Assembly: GCA_003554915.1 (NCBI GenBank)
Contig: PWHM01000114.1
Coordinates: 1 to 9,406 of the forward strand
DNA from: Candidatus Nealsoniibacteriota bacterium
GTDB taxonomy: Bacteria > Patescibacteriota > Minisyncoccia > Minisyncoccales > PWPS01
Reading direction: 5' to 3'
DNA length: 9,406 bases
Positions 5,595-9,406 of this stretch are shown here, piece by piece. Positions within the stretch are counted from its first letter, which is position 1. Each line of letters begins with the position of its first letter. The notes below the pieces were generated by a model that did no database searches, was not told where the DNA came from, and worked only from the letters and a program-made list of their open reading frames with translations. Both the position numbers and the translations under genes were made by a program.

Positions 5595-6848
5595 TTAAAT
5601 TTTCTTTTTAATTTTTTTGACTACTTTATCCAAGGGAACCGTCTCCTGCTTTCCACTTTTCATCTCTCTTATTATTATTTGACCCTTTATGCACTCCTGT
5701 CTTCCCAAAATCAAGGTGTACTCGGCCCCTAATTTGTCGGCTCTGGCCATCTGGGACTTGAGCGAGTCTCTTCCCATCGATTCGTAAACGGGAATCCCTT
5801 CCTTTCGAAAGTCTTCGAATAGTTCAAAAGCTTTCTTTTTGGCCGAGTTTCCCAGTTGGGCTAAAAATACCTTCTTTCTTTTTTCTGTCACATCTATATC
5901 CGCCTCCCGCATAGCATCAACCGTTCTCTCCACACCGACGGCTCCTCCGCAAGCGGGAGTTTCCCTACCTCCCAGAAGTTCTACCAACTTATCGTATCTT
6001 CCGCCGCCGCCCAAAGCCGGTCCTTTTCCGGCGAATATCTCGAAAACCGTATTGGTGTAATAGTCCAGACCTCTGACCAAGAAGGGGTCGAGTTCATAGG
6101 GAATCTCCATTTCATCCAAAAGCTCCAGAACGGACTTGAACTTTTTCTTGCAAGACTTGCAAAGATGGTCAACTATTTGGGGTACGTTTTCGGTTATCTC
6201 TTGACACTCTTCGTTTTTGCAATCCAAAATTCTGAGCGGGTTGTTTTCGAATCTTTCTTGGCAATTTTTACAAAGATCTTCCAGGTCGGGCTCCAAAGAT
6301 TCTTTCAGTTGCTCTTTATAATCGGGCCTGCAGCTGTCATCACCCAAACTATTTACTTTGAAAGTTACTTCCAAGCCCAACTCCTCGAACGTTTGATAAA
6401 AAGCCCGGATAAGCTGACTGTCCAAAGCCGGGGAGTCCTTGCCCAAAACTTCCAGTCCGAATTGATGGAATTGTCTGTATCTTCCTTTCTGGGGTCTTTC
6501 GTAGCGGAAAAAGGGACCGCAGTAATAAAACTTTACCGGCTGCGGTTTTTTATAAAAATCGTTTTCTATATAGCTCCTTACTATGGGAGCGGTTCCTTCC
6601 GGCCTGAGAGCCAATCTGTCTCCTCCCTTGGTCTCGAAAACATACATCTCCTTTTGAACTATGTCCGTGGATTCTCCGACACTTCTTTTAAAGAGAGCCT
6701 CTTTTTCCATTATCGGAGTTTCTATGGTTTCGAAATTGTATTGATAAGCGATGTCTCGAGAGACTTCGTATATTTTATTGAAATAACGCTGTTTTTTATC
6801 GAATATGTCTTGAGTGCCGGTCGGTTTTTGGAATTCTTGATCGGCCAT
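5595..6848 (-). CDS. hisS: Histidyl-tRNA synthetase
   Basis: Class II synthetase that charges tRNA-His. The 417-residue length is standard. Seen in order: GTQDIFDKKQRYF (11-23), motif 1 around ETPIMEKEALF (43-53), RPEGTAPIVRSY (82-93), motif 2 FRYERPQKGRYRQFHQFG (114-131), the histidine-specific LVRGLDYYTNT (257-267), motif 3 GGGGRYD (280-286), GGAVGVER (301-308), and a C-terminal anticodon-binding domain with LGRQE near 381-385. The insertion domain holds a cysteine cluster, C193/C196, C210/C215 and C230/C233, which looks like a zinc site. It sits 16 bp after lepB and directly before the HIT gene, likely one operon. No Shine-Dalgarno precedes the ATG. Confidence 0.97.
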   Translation of the reverse strand: MADQEFQKPTGTQDIFDKKQRYFNKIYEVSRDIAYQYNFETIETPIMEKEALFKRSVGESTDIVQKEMYVFETKGGDRLALRPEGTAPIVRSYIENDFYKKPQPVKFYYCGPFFRYERPQKGRYRQFHQFGLEVLGKDSPALDSQLIRAFYQTFEELGLEVTFKVNSLGDDSCRPDYKEQLKESLEPDLEDLCKNCQERFENNPLRILDCKNEECQEITENVPQIVDHLCKSCKKKFKSVLELLDEMEIPYELDPFLVRGLDYYTNTVFEIFAGKGPALGGGGRYDKLVELLGGRETPACGGAVGVERTVDAMREADIDVTEKRKKVFLAQLGNSAKKKAFELFEDFRKEGIPVYESMGRDSLKSQMARADKLGAEYTLILGRQECIKGQIIIREMKSGKQETVPLDKVVKKIKKKI

Positions 6849-6864
6849 AATTTATATACGGGGT

Positions 6865-7398
6865 TTAAAAAGTAACCTCTTCGGCCAAAGTGGGAAAGGG
6901 AGAAAGCTGAATGGTGACCTTGCCGATTATGTTGTCGGCGGGAACTGCTCCCCAGCTTCTGGAATCAAGGGAGGATTCCCTGTTGTCACCCAATACGAAA
7001 TATTCGTTTTCGGACAAGGTTTCTCGGAACTCCCCCGGAGTTTCGATTTCCAGGTACTGCATTTCATCCAACGACTTTCTGCCTTCTTCGTTTTCTACGT
7101 AAATTATTCCCTCTTCAAGATATACGGTTTCTCCGGGAAGCCCTATTATTCTCTTGATAAATCTCCTTTGAGGCGGTCGGGGAGAGTGAAACACTACGAC
7201 TTGTCCCCGCTTCGGCTCGTTGAATCTGTAAGAAAGCTGATCCACTATGAGATAATCTCCCTGATAATAATTGGGTTCCATGGAAGACCCTCTCACCAAA
7301 AAGGGTTGAAATATAAAAGTTCGAATAGGTATTACTATCAAAGCGGCGAGAAGTACGGTCTTGACCACTTCCCAAAAAAATGAGATTGCACCTTTCAT
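6865..7398 (-). CDS. lepB: Signal peptidase I
   Basis: Membrane serine protease that removes signal peptides from exported proteins using a Ser-Lys dyad. The 177 residues include one N-terminal membrane segment (about 8-30), the catalytic RGSSMEP with Ser39 before Met40, and RRFIKRIIGLPGE with the general-base Lys82. Box E, GDNRESSLDSRSWG (137-150), is complete. The size matches the short Gram-positive-type enzymes. It is first in lepB-hisS-HIT. The ATG lies only nine bases past a good -10 element, so the message should have almost no leader, and no ribosome binding site is present. Confidence 0.96.
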   Translation of the reverse strand: MKGAISFFWEVVKTVLLAALIVIPIRTFIFQPFLVRGSSMEPNYYQGDYLIVDQLSYRFNEPKRGQVVVFHSPRPPQRRFIKRIIGLPGETVYLEEGIIYVENEEGRKSLDEMQYLEIETPGEFRETLSENEYFVLGDNRESSLDSRSWGAVPADNIIGKVTIQLSPFPTLAEEVTF

Positions 7399-7407
7399 AG
7401 TTTTTGC

Positions 7408-7436
7408 ATTGTAGCAAATTAAAGGGCTTTTGGCAA
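7408..7436 (-). promoter_or_regulatory. Sigma-70 promoter giving a near-leaderless lepB mRNA
   Basis: On the minus strand, TTGCCA (7436-7431), a 17-base spacer and TACAAT (7413-7408). Nine bases separate the -10 from the lepB ATG, so transcription should start zero to three bases before the start codon. This promoter would drive lepB, hisS and the HIT gene. Confidence 0.7.
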
Positions 7437-7551
7437 GTTAAATCTCCTTAAAATAAATACCTCCATCGGCTTCCATTTCAGCATTGAAAACATCCGTTAC
7501 TTAAAAGAGATTTATTTGTCAGAGACCACCATTTATATTATGATGAAAGAG

Positions 7552-8106
7552 ATGGATTTGATAGTCGGATTAGGAAATCCGGGAGAAAAATATAAAAAAA
7601 CCGGACACAACATAGGGTTCGAGGTTTTGAACGAATTCGGGAAAAAGAACAATTTCCCCGAGTTCGGATTTGACAAAAAGTTCAGCGGATTAACCTCCAA
7701 AAAGGGAGGTGTTTTTCTTTTGAAGCCGCAAACTTTTATGAATAAATCGGGCAACTCCGTACGAGCACTGGCCGATTATTACGAAATAAATCCGGAAAAA
7801 ATTCTGGTAATTCACGACGACGCCGACTTGAGTTTGGGGAAAGTAAAGATAGACAAAAACAGAAGCTCCGCCGGGCATAAAGGGGTTCAATCCATTATAG
7901 ATCATCTTTCTACGAAAAACTTTTGGAGGCTACGCTTCGGAATAGGAAGAGAGGATAAAAAAGCCGGAGAAATAGCCTTGAAAAGATTCGCAAAAAAAGA
8001 AATCCCCACGGTCAGGAAAGTAATCGAAAAATCGGTTTCGGAGATATCCGCAGGATTAAAAGAAGGATTCGAAAAAAAGACGATAAAAATAAAAAAAGAA
8101 GACTGA
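7552..8106 (+). CDS. pth: Peptidyl-tRNA hydrolase
   Basis: Releases tRNA from peptidyl-tRNA dropped by stalled ribosomes. From the ATG at 7552 it is 184 residues, the family norm, and begins MDLIVGLGNPGEKY. In-frame earlier starts exist (ATG at 7540 and 7543, TTG at 7516) but would add residues not expected before the first strand. Active-site features: TGHNIGFE with the catalytic His, LLKPQTFMNKSG with the Asn, VIHDDADLSLGKVKI with the Asp, and AGHKGVQSI, where Lys replaces the Asn of the E. coli GHNG motif. FGIGRE follows. The C-terminus is Lys-rich. It diverges from lepB and converges on the 63-residue gene. A poorly matched TATATT at 7534-7539 could place the transcript start just upstream, giving a very short leader. 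Confidence 0.96.
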   Translation: MDLIVGLGNPGEKYKKTGHNIGFEVLNEFGKKNNFPEFGFDKKFSGLTSKKGGVFLLKPQTFMNKSGNSVRALADYYEINPEKILVIHDDADLSLGKVKIDKNRSSAGHKGVQSIIDHLSTKNFWRLRFGIGREDKKAGEIALKRFAKKEIPTVRKVIEKSVSEISAGLKEGFEKKTIKIKKED

Positions 8107-8124
8107 GCTTAAAAACTCAGTCTT
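8099..8124. terminator. Bidirectional intrinsic terminator between pth and the small minus-strand gene
   Basis: Arms AAGACTGAG (8099-8107) and CTCAGTCTT (8116-8124) form a perfect 9-bp stem with an 8-base loop. A T-run follows in both directions: TTTTATATT on plus, and a long T-rich tract on minus antisense to the end of pth. The pth stop TGA (8104-8106) and the opposing gene's TGA (8119-8117) both lie inside it. Confidence 0.88.
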
Positions 8125-8308
8125 TTATATTGTGGTTTCTGATTGCATCTCTGCTTATCTCCGCCGCCGGAGACTGTCCTTGAGAATTTCCTTTCCCGTA
8201 AAGGTGCAGTATTTCACCGCTTTCTGTTTCTATAAGGTAGAAACAATCGATGTCTTCCTTGACTTCGTATCCTTCCGGCAGCAAAACTTGCAAGTTGGTC
8301 CTCCACAT
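8117..8308 (-). CDS. Unknown 63-residue protein with a strong ribosome binding site
   Basis: I do not recognise the family. The protein starts MWRTNLQVLLPEGYEVKED and appears to be a small soluble acidic protein: no signal peptide or membrane segment, a probable beta-rich front half (DCFYLIETESGEILHLYGKG) and a polar C-terminus. One internal Cys is present. Evidence that it is a real gene: a GGAAAGGGGG ribosome binding site ends seven bases before the ATG, a consensus promoter lies 220-250 bases upstream, and a perfect terminator hairpin sits at the stop codon. It is the only gene here with a strong Shine-Dalgarno, which stands out. Its transcript begins with the structured leader described separately, suggesting tight post-transcriptional control. 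It may instead be a peptide carried on a functional RNA. Confidence 0.7.
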   Translation of the reverse strand: MWRTNLQVLLPEGYEVKEDIDCFYLIETESGEILHLYGKGNSQGQSPAAEISRDAIRNHNIKD

Positions 8309-8315
8309 TTCAATT

Positions 8316-8325
8316 CCCCCTTTCC
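8316..8325 (-). promoter_or_regulatory. Shine-Dalgarno of the 63-residue gene
   Basis: Minus-strand GGAAAGGGGG, seven bases before the ATG. Part of it (GAAAGGGGG, 8324-8316) can pair over nine bases with CCUCCUUUC in the upstream leader (8432-8424), with one G-U pair, so the site may be masked. Confidence 0.6.
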
Positions 8326-8520
8326 TTAAGATTATCTACGAATCTCCGTCCAAGGACCGAAAACGGCCACCAAACGGAGTACTTACCTTAAAGGTAAGCA
8401 GGTCCCGAGAACAAAAAAAATGTGAAAGGAGGGATGTAAGGAGGAATTTTCGTTCCGTTTTTTCCCCGAAAGAGCTTCAAAGAAGTTCAAGCGGGGTGGA
8501 CCCTTCGTAGATAAACTTAA
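8326..8520 (-). ncRNA. Structured leader RNA or stand-alone ncRNA, unknown family
   Basis: A closed domain of about 195 nt. The closing stem pairs 8332-8342 with 8504-8514 (11 bp, core TATCTACGAA/TTCGTAGATA) and, after a 1x1 mismatch, continues for five more pairs (8326-8330 with 8516-8520). Inside are a second helix GGTCC/GGACC (8401-8405 with 8498-8502), a hairpin at 8464-8496 (CCCCG/CGGGG plus GAGCTTC/GAAGTTC), a hairpin at 8344-8379 (CTCCGT/ACGGAG with inner CCG/CGG), and CTTACC/GGTAAG at 8382-8398. It lies between a consensus minus-strand promoter and the 63-residue gene, which favours a minus-strand leader, although one hairpin pairs better when read on plus (a G-U pair instead of A-C). 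I see no motif of RNase P, tmRNA, SRP RNA or common riboswitches. The arms could also be terminal repeats of a MITE. Confidence 0.55.
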
Positions 8521-8534
8521 AGATCAGGGTTTCT

Positions 8535-8562
8535 ATTATATTACATATCTTTTATTTGTCAA
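8535..8562 (-). promoter_or_regulatory. Perfect-consensus sigma-70 promoter upstream of the structured leader
   Basis: On the minus strand, TTGACA (8562-8557) and TATAAT (8540-8535) with a 16-base spacer. Both boxes match consensus exactly, the best promoter in the window. Transcription should start near 8528, just before the closing stem of the structured leader. Confidence 0.82.
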
Positions 8563-8644
8563 GTACCTTTAATAATTCCCCACTGAAGAACAGTAAACAT
8601 TTCCGGAAAAAGCCCGCCCCGATAAGCAGGCACTCACTACGTTC

Positions 8645-8748
8645 GCTCAGAATGACTTCTCTTTGTCATCCTGAGCATAGCGAAGGATCTCTCTATTTTA
8701 CTGTTTTTCCAAGAGATTCTTCACTGCGCTACGCTTGTTCAGAATGAC
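8645..8748. repeat. REP/MITE-like interspersed inverted repeat
   Basis: GCTCAGAATGAC (8645-8656) and GTCATCCTGAGC (8665-8676) form a short inverted repeat. The second unit, running on through GAAGGATCTCT to 8692, is answered by an inverted, longer copy at 8712-8748 (AGAGATTCTT through CAGAATGAC). The GTCAT-CTGAGC-GAAGGATCT pattern resembles intergenic repeats that I recall as widespread in several bacterial phyla. A plus-strand open frame across it (8556-8747) is repeat-derived. Confidence 0.7.
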
Positions 8749-8770
8749 GGTAGTATAGTCAACCCGCAAT

Positions 8771-8982
8771 AGCGAGGGGTTCGCTTTGAAGGATGTTTGT
8801 ACAGTTTTTTAATTATAAACGCAGATACGATTATTCTAAGCGAGGGATGCTCCTGAAAAGGACTCTCTCATTTTAAGCGAGGGGTTCGGTCTGAAGGAGC
8901 TCTATTCAAAACGCAGATACTCTCTTTGAGAGGACTCTAAACAATCATTCCAAGCGAGGGATGCTCCTGAAAAGGACTCTCG
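8771..8982. repeat. Two degenerate tandem modules of about 105 bp
   Basis: Each module runs GCGAGGGGTTCG - GAAGGA - AACGCAGATAC - AAGCGAGGGATGCTCCTG - AAAAGGACTCTC. Module 1 spans about 8771-8868 and module 2 about 8876-8982. The distances between matching blocks differ (105, 92 and 114 bases), so small insertions and deletions have occurred since duplication. The last block of each (8839-8867 and 8953-8981) is identical over 29 bases. No gene is seen here. Confidence 0.72.
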
Positions 8983-9097
8983 CAAACGGATTAGCACGGT
9001 TTTTCAACTTTGTTGAAAATAATCCGTTGAGAGCGTAGGAACCAAATTTTCGCTGGAAAATTTGAGTTCCGGTCTTTTCCAGGAGCATCCCGAGCGC
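8953..9097. repeat. Large two-armed cruciform-forming element
   Basis: The basal stem pairs GGGATGCTCCTG (8958-8969) with CAGGAGCATCCC (9080-9091), perfect over 12 bp and extended inward by AAAAG/CTTTT. Arm 1: AACGGATTA (8985-8993) with TAATCCGTT (9020-9028), capped by TTTTCAAC/GTTGAAAA (9001-9008 with 9012-9019) and flanked by CTCTC/GAGAG. Arm 2: GGAAC (9038-9042) with GTTCC (9066-9070) and CAAATTTTC (9043-9051) with GAAAATTTG (9056-9064) around a GCTG loop. It ends two bases before the topA -35 box. No T-run follows, so it is not an ordinary terminator. Confidence 0.65.
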
Positions 9098-9099
9098 AT

Positions 9100-9128
9100 T
9101 TTACAAGAATTAATTTTAATGGTAGCAT
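9100..9128 (+). promoter_or_regulatory. Candidate sigma-70 promoter for topA
   Basis: TTTACA (9100-9105) and TAGCAT (9123-9128) with a 17-base spacer, giving a leader of about 26 nt before the topA ATG. The -35 matches five of six and the -10 four of six. Confidence 0.5.
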
Positions 9129-9160
9129 TTTTAAGCTGTTTTAATTTAAATACTTAAGAC

Positions 9161-9406
9161 ATGAAACTAATTTTAGTTGAATCGCCCACCAAGTCAAAGA
9201 CGCTATCCAAATTTTTAAATGACGACTATAAAATCCTTTCCACGAAAGGACATATCAGGGATTTACCCCAAAAAAAGCTGGGGGTGGATACGGAAAACGA
9301 TTTCAAGCCGAAATACGTAATTCCTTCCCGACAAAAAAAGACGATAAAGAGCCTGAAAAAGGAGTCCGAGAATGCGGACAAGATAATTTTAAGCACCGAC
9401 CCGGAC
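9161..9406 (+). CDS. topA: DNA topoisomerase I, N-terminal 82 residues (continues past window)
   Basis: Type IA topoisomerase that relaxes negative supercoils. Only the start of the Toprim domain is inside the window: MKLILVESPTKSKTLSKFL (1-19), with the conserved Glu of LVESPTKSKT, then TKGHIRDLP (28-36) and LSTDPD at the very end, the start of the metal-binding DPDREGE motif. The active-site Tyr region is outside. The ATG is preceded by ACTTAAGAC and has no Shine-Dalgarno. The gene follows the repeat and cruciform block and its own candidate promoter. Confidence 0.95.
   Translation, partial: MKLILVESPTKSKTLSKFLNDDYKILSTKGHIRDLPQKKLGVDTENDFKPKYVIPSRQKKTIKSLKKESENADKIILSTDPD

Noticed and set aside
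6165..6875. 236-codon plus-strand open frame
   Set aside because: It lies antisense to hisS, which has every HisRS motif, and its translation shows no domain or ribosome binding site.
7516..7551. Longer Pth start (TTG at 7516 or ATG at 7540/7543)
   Set aside because: It would add an N-terminal extension absent from the family; MDLIVGLGNPG at 7552 fits the usual start, though 7543 cannot be excluded.
8457..8510. Resemblance of GCGGGGTGGACCC on plus to a T-box antiterminator (GGGTGGNACC)
   Set aside because: No stem I, specifier loop or terminator in the right order, and no synthetase or amino-acid gene downstream on plus. The nearest promoter points the other way.
8326..8520. RNase P RNA, tmRNA or SRP RNA
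   Set aside because: None of the conserved cores I know (for example GAGGAAAGUCC for RNase P, or the SRP helix 8 motif) is present on either strand, and the domain is too small for tmRNA.
8556..8747. 63-codon plus-strand open frame reading through HPEHSEGS
   Set aside because: It is a conceptual translation of the interspersed inverted repeat, and such peptides appear wherever this repeat family occurs. No start signal.
8771..9097. CRISPR array
   Set aside because: Repeats are few, degenerate and unevenly spaced, one is inverted, and there are no uniform spacers or cas genes.

Overview
This AT-rich 9.4 kb bacterial window holds core cell-division, translation and nucleotide-metabolism genes packed with very short gaps. 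Only UAA, UAG and UGA act as stops. Most starts have no Shine-Dalgarno sequence, and FtsZ is trimmed to its GTPase core. The strict-anaerobe ribonucleotide reductase and this gene mix suggest a small-genome Candidate Phyla Radiation (Patescibacteria, Parcubacteria-like) bacterium. That placement is an inference from style and content, not from a marker-gene tree.

Layout. Positions 1-2108 (minus) carry a class III anaerobic ribonucleotide reductase, nrdD, whose C-terminus lies outside the window. Its reading frame is interrupted in phase by a 318-residue intein with a LAGLIDADG homing-endonuclease domain. Upstream of it on the same strand lie ftsZ (2222-3154) and ftsA (3204-4421), with a strong hairpin between them, then ybeY (4481-4873) and rpsU (4873-5088), which overlap by one base. 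A further minus-strand operon runs lepB (7398-6865), hisS (6848-5595), HIT protein (5593-5234). It is driven by a promoter that should give a nearly leaderless lepB mRNA. Plus-strand pth (7552-8106) diverges from lepB and converges on a small unknown minus-strand gene (8117-8308). These two share a bidirectional terminator that contains both stop codons.

The unknown 63-residue gene is preceded by an unusual unit: a consensus sigma-70 promoter and a ~220-nt leader with a long closing stem, internal hairpins and anti-Shine-Dalgarno tracts. From 8560 to 9100 there is no gene. That stretch holds a REP/MITE-like inverted repeat, degenerate tandem modules of about 105 bp and a large two-armed cruciform-forming element. 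A promoter and the first 82 codons of topA follow.

Functionally the window joins dNTP supply (NrdD), septum assembly (FtsA/FtsZ), ribosome maturation and quality control (bS21, YbeY, Pth), tRNA charging (HisRS), secretion (signal peptidase I) and DNA topology (TopA). The least explained parts are the intein and its unusual C-terminal junction, the structured leader with its unknown small protein, and the repeat/cruciform block before topA.
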